From JANQEU01 sp965242805 (GTDB lineage: Bacteria > Bacteroidota > Bacteroidia > Cytophagales > Cyclobacteriaceae): a stretch of DNA of 64,000 nt. Shown here in pieces: positions 26,612 to 35,851 of the stretch. The stretch spans positions 372,001 through 436,000 of the forward strand of contig CBDETD010000002.1 of NCBI GenBank assembly GCA_965242805.1. Reading direction: 5' to 3'. The position numbers and the translations under genes are program-made. How positions within the stretch are numbered: the stretch's first letter is position 1; every line of letters begins with the position of its first letter. A model generated the notes under the pieces. It had not been told where the DNA came from. It saw nothing but the letters and a program-made list of their open reading frames with translations, and did no database searches.

Positions 26612-27022
26612 ATGCCATTTACTAAATTGATTGGGAGTTATTTGTTAACCACTGCTGTTTTCTTCGCAGTAGACTTATTATGGTTAGGAGTTATTGCCAA
26701 AAATTTCTATGAGCGGCATTTATCAAATTTTCTTGCAGAGGAGGTTAACTGGATGGCTGCCATTGTTTTTTACCTTCTATTCATCGTTGGAATTTTCCTT
26801 TTTGTAATCATTCCTTCATATGAAAAGCAATCCCATATTCACGCGATTATTTATGGAGCCCTTTTTGGTTTTTTTACTTATGCCACTTACGATTTAACAA
26901 ACCTGGCGACTTTAAATAACTGGCCAATTAAAGTAGTGATTGTAGACATCTTGTGGGGAATGGTACTCACGGCTACTGTGAGTGTTAGCGGGTATTTCAT
27001 CACCCAATGGATGAATAGATGA
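26612..27022 (+). CDS. DUF2177 family membrane protein
   Basis: A 136-residue protein with four predicted TM helices. It has the DUF2177 signatures AVDLLWLGVIAKNFYERHL, YGALFGFFTYATYDLTNLATL and VDILWGMVLTA. Function is unknown. Its stop overlaps the start of the next gene (ATGA), indicating translational coupling with the DUF1295 protein. In other genomes DUF2177 genes are found near lipid-modification genes such as cyclopropane-fatty-acid synthase and DUF1295, so a role in membrane lipid metabolism is a reasonable inference only. Confidence 0.9.
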   Translation: MPFTKLIGSYLLTTAVFFAVDLLWLGVIAKNFYERHLSNFLAEEVNWMAAIVFYLLFIVGIFLFVIIPSYEKQSHIHAIIYGALFGFFTYATYDLTNLATLNNWPIKVVIVDILWGMVLTATVSVSGYFITQWMNR

Positions 27023-27786
27023 GCGTTATTTTATTAGAAAGTGCCATCCTTTTAGGAATTCATATCATTATATGGTTCATGATCTCCATTCTCTTGAAAC
27101 GCAATGACGTAGCGGACATTGGCTGGGGAATGGGGTACGTCCTGCTATGCTCGTATCATGCATTTACCAAACCCATACACCCAATAGTGGGAGTTTGCTA
27201 TCTTCTGACGATAATCTGGGGTATGCGGCTGAGTTTCTACTTGTATAAGCGAAATCGCCTCAAGACCGAAGATTTCAGATACTTACAATGGAGGAAGGAG
27301 TGGGGCCGTTCATTTTATGTTCGCTCTTTTCTGCAGGTTTACGTTCTTCAATCTATGTTTTTGTTGATGATCATATCCCCGGTGTTACACTCGGCTTCAT
27401 TTTCAACTTCGCAATGGTCGATCTATACTGGAATAGGTATCGTTATCTGGCTAATTGGATTTTACTGGCAGGTGGTCGGGGATCGTCAGCTGGCCATTTT
27501 CATATCTGAACGAAAAAATAAAGAAGACATACTTAAAACAGGTTTGTGGTCCTATTCACGTCACCCTAACTATTTTGGAGAGGTTGTAATGTGGTGGGGT
27601 ATTTACCTGATAGTCTGGCCATTATCAGGAAGCTCGGTCTTTTTAATCGGCCCTCTGACCATTACGCTGTTAATACGTTTTGTTTCGGGGGTGCCAATGC
27701 TGGAACGAAAATATGTAGGGAACGAAGCTTATCAGGCATATAAAAAGCGTGTACCTGCCTTATTTCCAAGGCTTCCTTTTAGATGA
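27019..27786 (+). CDS. DUF1295 (steroid 5-alpha-reductase-like) membrane protein
   Basis: The 255-residue multi-pass protein contains RNDVADIGWGMGYVLL near the N-terminus and SRHPNYFGEVVMWWGIYL near residues 175-192. The second is the signature shared by DUF1295 and isoprenylcysteine methyltransferase/5-alpha-reductase families, where it binds NADPH or AdoMet. It is likely an integral membrane reductase or methyltransferase acting on a lipid-like substrate. It overlaps DUF2177 by 4 bp and ends the two-gene operon. It is convergent with the GAF kinase downstream. Confidence 0.88.
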   Translation: MSVILLESAILLGIHIIIWFMISILLKRNDVADIGWGMGYVLLCSYHAFTKPIHPIVGVCYLLTIIWGMRLSFYLYKRNRLKTEDFRYLQWRKEWGRSFYVRSFLQVYVLQSMFLLMIISPVLHSASFSTSQWSIYTGIGIVIWLIGFYWQVVGDRQLAIFISERKNKEDILKTGLWSYSRHPNYFGEVVMWWGIYLIVWPLSGSSVFLIGPLTITLLIRFVSGVPMLERKYVGNEAYQAYKKRVPALFPRLPFR

Positions 27787-27894
27787 TATAATTTTTCGTT
27801 CAAATGCACTTCAGTTGGGATATCTCACCTACTACGGACTTTCAATAAACACCATATCATTATATAAGTAGGTTTTTTGGCGGATGAGCATGTA

Positions 27895-29100
27895 TCAACT
27901 ATTAGGTATAGAAAATGTGAACTCAGTCCATTGATTCGGAACGCTATTCACAGAGATGGATCCACCCATAGCTTCCACCAATTTTTTGACGGTGGCGAGC
28001 CCAATACCACTTCCTTTTTTTCCAAACTTGTCGACACTATGATTGACCTCAAATATCTGAAAAAGTCTACCTATTTCATCCTGGGGTATTCCAGGGCCAT
28101 TGTCTTTTACTTGAAACCGATAGTAACCATCAGTTTCTTTAAGCAAAATATCAATTACGGTTGACTCTTTATCGTTGTATTTAATCGCATTGCTGATGAG
28201 GTTAATTAGAATTTGATTAATTGCAGTTCGATTTATGTGTATGCTTTCAATACTGGTCTCAATATTGAATCTTACATCGGAATGAGTCTTGAACAAGTCT
28301 TTAAGTTGAGATGACAAAGCTGTTGTTAATACATCTGTTTTTCCTTCACTTAGTTTCGCATCATTTCTGGTGTATTCCAGCAGTCCCTCTACCAGTTGAT
28401 TAAGCCTTTTAGAAGATCCTTGAATGGTATTGATCATTTCAACTCCATAATCATCCAAATTGTCTTGATATTCCTTTAGAAAAATGTCTGACATTCCAAT
28501 TATGTTGCTGAGTGGGGACTTTATGTCATGAGCAGCTATGGAGGCAAACCTCTCAAGATCTTTGTTCTTCTCATCCAGTTGATTCATAGCTTCTCTTAGC
28601 AATTCATTGGACTTTCTAAGTTTGAATAAATTCACCACCTGATCACCTAGGGCCTTCAACGATTTTTTCTGATTCTCAGTTAATTTTCTTGGCACCGTAT
28701 CAATTACGCATAAGGTACCAAGTGGTAAGCCATCGTCTACTTTTAGTGGGATCCCCGCATAAAAAGCAATATCGGGATCATGGGTTACCAAAGGATTATC
28801 ATGAAATCTTTCATCTTTTCGTGCATCCTCCACGATAAATATCCTGTCCGGATCATGAATGGCGTGTGCACAGAATGACTGGTCCCTGGGCGTTTCTTTG
28901 GCATCCAATCCATGATGGGACTTAAACCACTGCCTATTTTGATCAATAAGTGAAACAAGTGAGATTGGAGTGCCACAAATTTCCGCTGCAATAGCTGTTA
29001 AATTATCAAAAGACTCCTCAGGCAGAGTATCCAGTATAGAATAGGAATTTAGCTCTCTAAGCCTTTCTTCTTCGTTTCTATGTGGTGAGGCTGAAATCAA
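27895..29100 (-). CDS. GAF-domain sensor histidine kinase
   Basis: A 401-residue soluble kinase. A GAF domain lies at about 25-160 (SFDNLTAIAAEICGTPISLVSLID ... GTLCVID), followed by a short coiled coil, HisKA with His191 (SIAAHDIKSPLSNIIG) and HATPase_c (NLISNAIKYN, DNGPGIP, GSGIGLATV). No TM segment, so it senses a cytoplasmic signal or works with another sensor. It shares its whole architecture, and the position of its His, with the kinase at 33467. No receiver gene is adjacent; it could feed the receiver genes at 35417-38126. Monocistronic. Confidence 0.9.
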   Translation of the reverse strand: MISASPHRNEEERLRELNSYSILDTLPEESFDNLTAIAAEICGTPISLVSLIDQNRQWFKSHHGLDAKETPRDQSFCAHAIHDPDRIFIVEDARKDERFHDNPLVTHDPDIAFYAGIPLKVDDGLPLGTLCVIDTVPRKLTENQKKSLKALGDQVVNLFKLRKSNELLREAMNQLDEKNKDLERFASIAAHDIKSPLSNIIGMSDIFLKEYQDNLDDYGVEMINTIQGSSKRLNQLVEGLLEYTRNDAKLSEGKTDVLTTALSSQLKDLFKTHSDVRFNIETSIESIHINRTAINQILINLISNAIKYNDKESTVIDILLKETDGYYRFQVKDNGPGIPQDEIGRLFQIFEVNHSVDKFGKKGSGIGLATVKKLVEAMGGSISVNSVPNQWTEFTFSIPNS

Positions 29101-29390
29101 ATGTTTATTGAGTCAACTAACTAAGATATTAACAATCTGGTGATCTATTCAGTTATCGACTAAGTTTATACATATCAGGTTTCATGTAAAATGCGCTCCG
29201 CCAGCCTGCAGATCGTATCACGGGAAATCCCTGCACTGCTTTATGCTACTATAGCTTTTAGTTCAGGGGCGGATTAATAGTTTTTCGGAAGGGTAGGGTT
29301 TTACAATCGCTATGAGTAGAGAAATAGGATACTTCGATTATCGATTACACGCGTTCGATAATTTCCTGCGTATCTGGTTAATTTACCGAC

Positions 29391-30488
29391 GTGAAAAAAA
29401 TCAACCACAACTCCCTTTTCAGTGACCTCAAAGTCCTAGAACTTTCCAGCGTCCTAGCTGGACCCGCTGTAGGAATGTTTTTCGCGGAACTGGGTGCCAG
29501 AGTCATCAAAGTGGAAAACAGCAAAACCGGTGGGGATGTGACCCGCAGCTGGAAGATGAGTATGGAAAACCCGAATTCTGATTGCTCTGCATACTATCAT
29601 TCGGTGAACTGGAATAAGGAAACACATCAGCTGGATCTCAGCGATGAGCAGGAGAGAGGCAAAGTGTATGAATGGGTGAAAGACACTGATATTGTAATTG
29701 CCAATTTCAAGTACGGCTCCGCTGAAAAACTGGGAATGGATTACACCACGCTCAAAGCTCTCAATCCAGGATTAATCTATGGGGCCATATCCGCGTACGG
29801 TAAGCATGATCCCCGACCGGGCTTCGATGTCTCCATCCAGGCAGAAACCGGTTGGGTATACATGAATGGGGATGAAGACGGACCTCCGACAAAATTACCC
29901 GTTGCGCTGATCGATATCCTGGCGGCCCATCAATTAAAGGAGGGGTTATTAATAGCCCTGATGAACAGGATGAAATCAAGTAAAAACAAAGGAAGTGAGG
30001 TTCATGTAACCCTTTTCGACTCCAGTATAGCCTCCCTGGCCAACCAGGCTTCCAATTGGCTCAACCTTGGTATTTTACCGCAACGGATAGGGAGCAAGCA
30101 CCCCAATATTGCTCCCTACGGGGATATTTTGACCACTAGAGATGGGCAAATGGTGATGCTTACATGTGGAACACAAAAGCAATTCGAAAAGCTTTGTGAG
30201 ACACTCGATCTTAACGGGATGGTTACCGATCCAATGTTTGAAACGAATGCCAATCGACTTAAATACAGGTCCGAATTGGTTGAAAAACTACAAAATCAGG
30301 CTATGTTATGGAGTTTAGGGGAGATAGAAGCCAAAAACCGTGACTTCAAAGCATTGATGGTGCCCATTCAGAACCTTGAACAGGTATTTCAATACGCCGA
30401 AGCTCGGAAAATGGTATTGAAACAAACAGAGTCTGATGGTTCTGAAAGTAAAAGAGTAGCCACTATTGCATTTGAATTTGAAGAGTAA
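29391..30488 (+). CDS. CaiB/BaiF (family III) CoA-transferase
   Basis: The 365-residue protein starts at GTG (29391). It has the family III signatures LKVLELSSVLAGPAVGMFFAELGARVIKVE at the N-terminus, DIVIANFKYGSAEKLGMDY, and PGFDVSIQAETGW. The Asp in the last (Asp146) matches the catalytic aspartate that forms the acyl-enzyme anhydride. Such enzymes move CoA between carboxylic acids, for example oxalate/formate, carnitine or methylated dicarboxylates. The specific substrate cannot be told. The next gene, a carboxylate permease, starts 9 bp later, which suggests uptake and activation of a carboxylate by one operon. Confidence 0.9.
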   Translation: MKKINHNSLFSDLKVLELSSVLAGPAVGMFFAELGARVIKVENSKTGGDVTRSWKMSMENPNSDCSAYYHSVNWNKETHQLDLSDEQERGKVYEWVKDTDIVIANFKYGSAEKLGMDYTTLKALNPGLIYGAISAYGKHDPRPGFDVSIQAETGWVYMNGDEDGPPTKLPVALIDILAAHQLKEGLLIALMNRMKSSKNKGSEVHVTLFDSSIASLANQASNWLNLGILPQRIGSKHPNIAPYGDILTTRDGQMVMLTCGTQKQFEKLCETLDLNGMVTDPMFETNANRLKYRSELVEKLQNQAMLWSLGEIEAKNRDFKALMVPIQNLEQVFQYAEARKMVLKQTESDGSESKRVATIAFEFEE

Positions 30489-30497
30489 AACAGCAAC

Positions 30498-31907
30498 GTG
30501 AACAACAACCATCTCAAGCTCGCCATTTGTATTCTGATAGGAATTACCTGCTGGCATTTAAAGGTATATGGAGGTGAATTGGACACGAAAGCATGGCATG
30601 TTTTCTCTGTATTTATTGCCATAATAGCCAGTTTTATACTTCGTCCTTATCCACTGGGAATGAGTGTGTTAATAGGACTTATTGTACTTCTGGGCACGAG
30701 TACCATTACCCTCAAAGAATCACTTTCAGGCTTCTCCAATACGACGGTGTGGTTGGTGATTGCCGCATTTTTATTGGCCCATGCGGTGATCAGGACAGGT
30801 TTTGGGATTCGGGTGTCCCTTTACCTGGTGACCAGGTTGGGTAAATCCATGAAAGGACTGGGGTATGCCATCTGTGGATCGGAATTCATTCTGGCGTCGG
30901 TGATTCCTTCCAATACGGCCAGGGGTGGGGGATTACATGCTCCAATTGTAGATTCCCTTTCCAGATCCGTTGAGCATGCCTCCGATAGCTCCGGGTCTAT
31001 CCAGGCAGGACGGTATTTGAGTTTGGTAGGAAGCCATGCCAATCTGATCGCTGCCAGCATGTATCTCACGGGTATGGCTGCTAATCCGTTGATTTCTGTC
31101 GCCGCAGAAGACGTATTTGGGATTGAATTCGGCTGGGGGACCTGGTGGTTAGGTGCCATTCTACCCGGTGTGGCATCCTTAGTCATCCTGCCACAAGTGA
31201 TCTTTTGGTTAGCCCCTCCAAAAACGACGGATAGTAGTACTGCACAACAGCTGGCTGCCAGGCAATTGGCTGAAAAAGGACCCATGAGCCGCTCGGAAAG
31301 GGTTATGATGGGTGTTTTGATAGGTATGCTGCTTCTTTGGGGTACACAGTTTCTACACGGATATTCCACCACGTTGATTGCCTGGGTAGGTGTTGTCGTG
31401 CTTTTGCTTACAGGTACGCAAGATTGGGAAGATGTGATTCGCAATGAAAAGGCCTGGGATTCACTGTTTTGGCTGGGTGGACTGCTGACCATGGCCAGCT
31501 TGCTCTCCAAATATGGCTTTATTCAGTGGTTTGTAGATCTATCGCAGACCTGGGTAAGTGGCTATTCCGGATTATGGGTCGTCCTGGTGATTGGATTGAT
31601 CTATTTTTATTCCATGTACGCGTTTTCCATGACCAGTGGACATATCGCTGCGATGGCTGCACCCTTACTTGCAGTTTGCCTGGCGGCCAATTCCGCACCC
31701 ATGCTCTCCGTGGCGGTCATCGCCTATTTTACCACACTCTGCGCCTGTACGACCAATTACTCCAGCGGACCTGTCATTATCTACTACGGTCTGGGTTATG
31801 AGACCTCCCAGCGCTGGTTCAAGATTGGTTTTCTGGTATCGCTGGTACATATCGGCATCTATTTCAGCCTTGGACTTGGCTGGTGGAAACTACTTGGCTG
31901 GTGGTAG
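30498..31907 (+). CDS. SLC13/DASS-family anion (carboxylate) permease
   Basis: A 469-residue inner-membrane protein with about 11-12 TM helices. It starts at GTG, 9 bp after the CoA-transferase. The two family motifs are seen: IPSNTARGGGLHAPI near residue 132 and CTTNYSSGPVIIYY near 415, matching the paired SNT-type substrate/sodium-binding hairpins of divalent anion:sodium symporters. The GLYVT-like plant/bacterial 2-oxoglutarate/malate translocators are the nearest-looking relatives. Together with the CoA-transferase it probably imports a dicarboxylate that is then activated to a CoA ester. Confidence 0.88.
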   Translation: MNNNHLKLAICILIGITCWHLKVYGGELDTKAWHVFSVFIAIIASFILRPYPLGMSVLIGLIVLLGTSTITLKESLSGFSNTTVWLVIAAFLLAHAVIRTGFGIRVSLYLVTRLGKSMKGLGYAICGSEFILASVIPSNTARGGGLHAPIVDSLSRSVEHASDSSGSIQAGRYLSLVGSHANLIAASMYLTGMAANPLISVAAEDVFGIEFGWGTWWLGAILPGVASLVILPQVIFWLAPPKTTDSSTAQQLAARQLAEKGPMSRSERVMMGVLIGMLLLWGTQFLHGYSTTLIAWVGVVVLLLTGTQDWEDVIRNEKAWDSLFWLGGLLTMASLLSKYGFIQWFVDLSQTWVSGYSGLWVVLVIGLIYFYSMYAFSMTSGHIAAMAAPLLAVCLAANSAPMLSVAVIAYFTTLCACTTNYSSGPVIIYYGLGYETSQRWFKIGFLVSLVHIGIYFSLGLGWWKLLGWW

Positions 31908-31960
31908 ACCTCGTAGGAGTTTGTAAAAGGTTCTGCACAGCATATCCACGACGGACCCTT

Positions 31961-32101
31961 TGCCTGGCCCGAACTTGATTCGGGGTAAAACAGCTTAGGT
32001 GCAGATGGCTAGCCTCAGGGACGGAATAATAGCTAATCGTGGATCTTTTTCTTCAATACAAAATCCCATCATTTCTTTGCATTAGTGAGCACTCCTTCAC
32101 C
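31961..32101 (+). repeat. Dispersed direct repeat, copy 1
   Basis: This stretch matches 33158-33303. Shared blocks in the same order are CCCGAACTTG(A/G)TTC(A/G)GG, CTT.GG.GCA, CAGGG and TAATAGCT, then GAGCACTC with T-rich flanks. Identity is imperfect but colinear. It lies directly upstream of the secreted-protein gene at 32206. Confidence 0.65.
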
Positions 32102-32205
32102 TTTTTTGATAAGGATATAGGTTAGGTAAAACAAGAATGTGCTCTATTATGGCACGTAGTTTGTAAAGTTTGGGGAATAATTAATTTTCATTTAATTTCA
32201 AAAAC

Positions 32206-32952
32206 ATGAAAAATTTAAAGAAAAATTTTAGAAGTACACCATTGCTAATAGTGCTCTTCAGCTTCGCATTTACCAGTGTCACCGCTCAATTAAAAACACC
32301 TAGTTCAGTAGGGAAATATGAAAAAGGTACAATAACCCTTAATAAAGGAAAAGACATTGAAGGTTATATCTATATAGATATGATGAATCCTCAGGAATTT
32401 CAAAAAAGAGTTAACCTGATTGATGAAAAAACATATAAGGCCTTCCTCAAAGGGAAAAAAATAAATAAGGACATAGAGGTTTATAAACCCAAGGACTTAC
32501 AAAGTTTTACCCTGGAAAATGGCAAAAAATTCAAAAAGGCCAAATATGTCAATGCCTTCGCAACAAGAAAACAGGATATGATCCCTAAAAATCTTATGTT
32601 GGAAGTTGTTACTGAAGGAAAGATTACCGTCTTTAGAAAGTATCATCACACCCAGGGTATTGTTTCTTCTTATTTACCTGACCGCACAGAGGTCAATGAT
32701 GCTGACTATGTTAAGTGGCAGGAAAACAATTTTGAAATTCTCTACCAGAAAGAAGGACAGGGGTCGAAAAACATGTCTGTTATCAATATAAAAGCGCTTG
32801 TTGGAGATAATGAAGCAGTCTTGAATAATTACAACAATGATTATTATGGCTTCAGAACCCTTTTCACCAAGGGGCCTGTTTTCGAATCCAGCTTCCAGCT
32901 AGATGCTTTAGAGGCTTTCACTAAAATGGTGGAAGATTATAATCAATCCTAG
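32206..32952 (+). CDS. Secreted protein of unknown function
   Basis: A 248-residue protein with a signal peptide (SLLIVLFSFAFTSVTAQ-like, cleavage near residue 28), rich in Lys and Asn. I recognise no domain family. The central part has alternating short strands (KGTITLNKGKDIEGYIYIDM, FTLENGKKFKKAKYVNAF), suggesting a beta-rich periplasmic or surface protein of the type often simply called hypothetical in Bacteroidota. Monocistronic, with a strong terminator about 100 bp after the stop, and flanked by direct repeats of about 140 bp. Confidence 0.72.
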   Translation: MKNLKKNFRSTPLLIVLFSFAFTSVTAQLKTPSSVGKYEKGTITLNKGKDIEGYIYIDMMNPQEFQKRVNLIDEKTYKAFLKGKKINKDIEVYKPKDLQSFTLENGKKFKKAKYVNAFATRKQDMIPKNLMLEVVTEGKITVFRKYHHTQGIVSSYLPDRTEVNDADYVKWQENNFEILYQKEGQGSKNMSVINIKALVGDNEAVLNNYNNDYYGFRTLFTKGPVFESSFQLDALEAFTKMVEDYNQS

Positions 32953-33054
32953 ATCGGCCGGGGATCAGTATAGTAAATTCATTGCTAACTCAAACTAATC
33001 TGCGTAAAGTTTGAGATGGGCGAAAGCTGATTATATGTTAAGTATGACCAAAAA

Positions 33055-33081
33055 GGCCTGGATGCAAATCCAGGTTTTTTT
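33055..33081 (+). terminator. Rho-independent terminator
   Basis: CCTGGAT (33057-33063), a GCAA loop and ATCCAGG (33068-33074) are followed by seven T residues. This is a textbook intrinsic terminator for the 32206 gene. Confidence 0.88.
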
Positions 33082-33157
33082 GTTACATAATCCCAAAACA
33101 AGTTTGGGACAGGTGTCCTGCGTTATTCGCCTTCACAGCGTTCCGATGGATACTGTG

Positions 33158-33303
33158 TTTGCCCCGAACTTGGTTCAGGATTAAGTAAGCTTTGGCGCAC
33201 ACGGTCAGGGATCCAGGGCTGGATTAATAGCTCCGGCGTTGGCCTATTTCATCAATCAAAGGCAATTATATCTTTTCTTATCCATAACGAGCACTCTTTT
33301 AGC
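33158..33303 (+). repeat. Dispersed direct repeat, copy 2
   Basis: Colinear with 31961-32101 (see that entry). A weaker third relative sharing CAGGGGCGGATTAATAG is at about 29264-29280. Confidence 0.65.
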
Positions 33304-33466
33304 TTGTCAGGGTTAGAAGGTGAGAAGTGACAGTTGAATGTGTGCTAACCTTTAGGCAACAATTGAAGTACAAGGAGTCAGATCGATTACATCACATCAT
33401 AAGTGTCAATTGGTTAGAATGTTATTTACTATTGTATGTAGATAATCTAATTGAAAGTGAAGCTCC

Positions 33467-34663
33467 ATGGCAAAGGAATTACCAATACCCACAAATGAAG
33501 ATGAACGCCTGAAAGCGCTGCAGGATTATAATGTCCTTGATACCCTGCCGGAGGAGGAATATGATGCCATTACTAAGCTTGCTTCCTTCATCGCTGGCAC
33601 ACCAATTGCACTGGTGTCATTAATCGATGAGGATAGACAATGGTTTAAATCCAAAGTGGGATTAGAAGCTCCGGAAACCACTCGCGACATATCGTTTTGC
33701 CAGTATGCCATTATGGATGACACCCCATACGAAGTAGTCAATGCCACTGAAAATCCAATTTTCAAGGACAATCCACTTGTAACAGGCGATCCAAATATCA
33801 GGCACTATGCGGGATTTCCATTAAAAAATCCACAGGGATACAACCTGGGTACATTGTGTGTTATTAACTCCGTCCCTGGACAACTTTCTGAAGATCAGAA
33901 TACAGCCTTGAAAACCCTGGCCAATCAGGTCACGGCACAATTGGAGCTTAGAAAGCAGAATCATATGCTTTCCGAATCAAAGAAAAGTCTGGAAAAAAGT
34001 AACAAACAATTGGATGAGTTTGCTTACATCGTATCACATGACCTCAAGGCACCACTTCGGGCCATCAATTCACTTTCAGAGTGGATTAGTGACGACATTG
34101 AGGAAATCGTCGATGATGAAGTAAAGAATAACTTGTCGTTATTGAGAGGGCGGGTAATGAGGATGGAATCATTGATCAATGGGATTCTGGAATACTCTAA
34201 AATCGGGAAAAGTAAGATCGAAATAGAAAGTGTGAAGATTAGGGATTTGGCCACAGACATTTTTGAGATACTGAATACAGAGAGAAAATTTAAACTTGTC
34301 TTTACAGGCGAATCATTAGAAATCAAGATACAGAAAATATACCTTGATCAGGTATTGTCCAATTTAATCAGTAATGCAATAAAATATTACCACAACGAGG
34401 ATGGGGGACTTATCGAGGTGGGCGCGATTGAAAAAATCGACCGGTATCAATTTTATGTAAAAGATAATGGACCTGGCATAGCAAAACAATATCATGATAA
34501 AATCTTCAAAATTTTTCAGACGTTGGAGTCGCGTGATGCCAAGGAATCGACAGGTATTGGGTTGGCCATCATCAAAAAGATTTTGGATGAAAATGGGGGT
34601 TCAATAACCATCGATTCTGAACCAGGCAGTGGCACAAAGTTCAGTTTTGATTGGATGAAATGA
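33467..34663 (+). CDS. GAF-domain sensor histidine kinase
   Basis: A 398-residue soluble kinase with GAF (about 25-160, EYDAITKLASFIAGTPIALVSLIDEDRQWF), HisKA with His191 (YIVSHDLKAPLRAINSLSEW) and HATPase_c (NLISNAIKYY, DNGPGIA, GIGLAII). The HisKA sequence is of the phytochrome-like type. It is the first gene of a four-gene signalling operon: its TGA overlaps the next ATG, and two receiver genes follow. Likely phosphate flow is to the CheY-like protein at 35417 and/or the hybrid kinase. It is a paralogue of the kinase at 27895. The signal bound by GAF is unknown. Confidence 0.9.
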   Translation: MAKELPIPTNEDERLKALQDYNVLDTLPEEEYDAITKLASFIAGTPIALVSLIDEDRQWFKSKVGLEAPETTRDISFCQYAIMDDTPYEVVNATENPIFKDNPLVTGDPNIRHYAGFPLKNPQGYNLGTLCVINSVPGQLSEDQNTALKTLANQVTAQLELRKQNHMLSESKKSLEKSNKQLDEFAYIVSHDLKAPLRAINSLSEWISDDIEEIVDDEVKNNLSLLRGRVMRMESLINGILEYSKIGKSKIEIESVKIRDLATDIFEILNTERKFKLVFTGESLEIKIQKIYLDQVLSNLISNAIKYYHNEDGGLIEVGAIEKIDRYQFYVKDNGPGIAKQYHDKIFKIFQTLESRDAKESTGIGLAIIKKILDENGGSITIDSEPGSGTKFSFDWMK

Positions 34664-35355
34664 GTGGAATGAAAGATCCTGAAAAAGAACTGGAAAAACT
34701 CCAGCGAGAATTCGATGAATTCTCTTACATCATTTCCCATGATTTTAAAGCCCATTTGAGAGCTATAGTCAACATTTCAGAATGGATCAAAGAAGATATG
34801 GATGGAGAAATGAATGAAGAGGTTGCCAGTCACATGAAACTACTCGATTCCAGAATTTCCACTGTACAATTAATGATGGAAAGTCTGACAGCATATTCCA
34901 GAGTAAATCGCCTGAACCTGAATAAAGAAGAAATTCAATTTCCTTCTTTTATGGAGGAGATTGTTCGTCAATATACCATACAATCGGATGTAAAGCTTAC
35001 GCTGAAATCAGCAAGCTTCACAATCATAACTTTCAAAGAGAAACTACTCACCGTCTTACATCAACTTATTGAGAACGCCATTGACCACAACCCTGAGGAA
35101 ATCAAGCAAATTGAAATAAACGTTGTAGAAAAGGACAAAGAGGTTGTATTTACAATTGTGGATAATGGGCCCGGGATTGAGAAAGAAGCTTTAGGGAAAA
35201 TCTTTAATATTTTTTTTAGTGTATCAGGTAACAAACAACATATCGGGGTGGGATTGACCCTTTGTAAGAAAATTATTGATTTCGTTGGAGGTAAAATTCA
35301 AGTAACCTCAGATTTATCAAAAGGCACTGCTGTGATCTTTTATTGGCCAAAATAA
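34660..35355 (+). CDS. Short sensor-less histidine kinase
   Basis: From ATG at 34660, overlapping the previous stop as ATGA, this is a 231-residue protein consisting only of HisKA (His27 in YIISHDFKAHLRAIVNISEW) and HATPase_c (ENAIDHN, DNGPGIE, GVGLTLCKKIID). An in-frame TTG at 34651 is an alternative. There is no sensor domain or TM. The catalytic-domain N-box and G-boxes look intact. It resembles the kinase half of its upstream neighbour, so it may have arisen by duplication and may act by dimerising with it or by taking signals from a partner. Coupled translation supports equal expression of both. Confidence 0.86.
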   Translation: MSGMKDPEKELEKLQREFDEFSYIISHDFKAHLRAIVNISEWIKEDMDGEMNEEVASHMKLLDSRISTVQLMMESLTAYSRVNRLNLNKEEIQFPSFMEEIVRQYTIQSDVKLTLKSASFTIITFKEKLLTVLHQLIENAIDHNPEEIKQIEINVVEKDKEVVFTIVDNGPGIEKEALGKIFNIFFSVSGNKQHIGVGLTLCKKIIDFVGGKIQVTSDLSKGTAVIFYWPK

Positions 35356-35416
35356 TTTGGTATTTTTATTATATACTAACACATTAACCAGTTAACAACC
35401 GAATAAACAAAAGCTC

Positions 35417-35851
35417 ATGTCAAATCTGATCAATATCCTCCTGGTTGAAGATGACGAGGTAGATATTATGAATGTAAAACGAGCGTTCAAAAAGAACAAT
35501 ATCAAAAATCCACTCCACGTAGCTCACAATGGACTTGAGGCTTTGGATATGCTAAGAGGAACTGATATTCAGGAAAAAATTTTTCCATCTCCAAAGGTGA
35601 TATTACTGGATATCAATATGCCAAAAATGAATGGCATTGAATTCTTGAAGGAACTTCGTAAAGATGAAAATCTAAGAACTATCAGTGTTTATGTCATGAC
35701 CACATCCAATGATGACGCAGATCGATTCAATGCTTATAACCTCAACGTCGCCGGATATATTCTGAAGCCACTTTCATTTGAAAAGTTTGTCGCTGCGGTT
35801 AAGACCCTAAATTCGTATTGGCAGTTAATCGAACATCCACCTAATGCCTAA
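35417..35851 (+). CDS. CheY-like single-domain response regulator
   Basis: A 144-residue receiver domain. It has NILLVEDDEVDIMNVKRAF (acidic pocket), phospho-acceptor Asp65 in VILLDINMPKMNGIEFL, the conserved Thr in VMTTSNDDAD and Lys in GYILKPLSFEKF. It is of the Rcp1 type commonly paired with phytochrome-like kinases. There is no output domain, so it transmits by phosphotransfer or protein contact. Its end overlaps the start of the hybrid kinase by 8 bp, placing it in the same operon. Confidence 0.92.
   Translation: MSNLINILLVEDDEVDIMNVKRAFKKNNIKNPLHVAHNGLEALDMLRGTDIQEKIFPSPKVILLDINMPKMNGIEFLKELRKDENLRTISVYVMTTSNDDADRFNAYNLNVAGYILKPLSFEKFVAAVKTLNSYWQLIEHPPNA

Larger units (their letters stand above)
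32953..33466. other. Spacer with terminator and repeat copy
   Basis: No gene is visible in this 514-bp spacer. It contains the terminator at 33055-33081 and the second direct-repeat copy at 33158-33303. The promoter of the following signalling operon must lie in its last 160 bp. Confidence 0.6.

Noticed and set aside
33327..33512. Short plus-strand frame before the GAF kinase
   Set aside because: Overlaps the kinase start and has no recognisable protein features.
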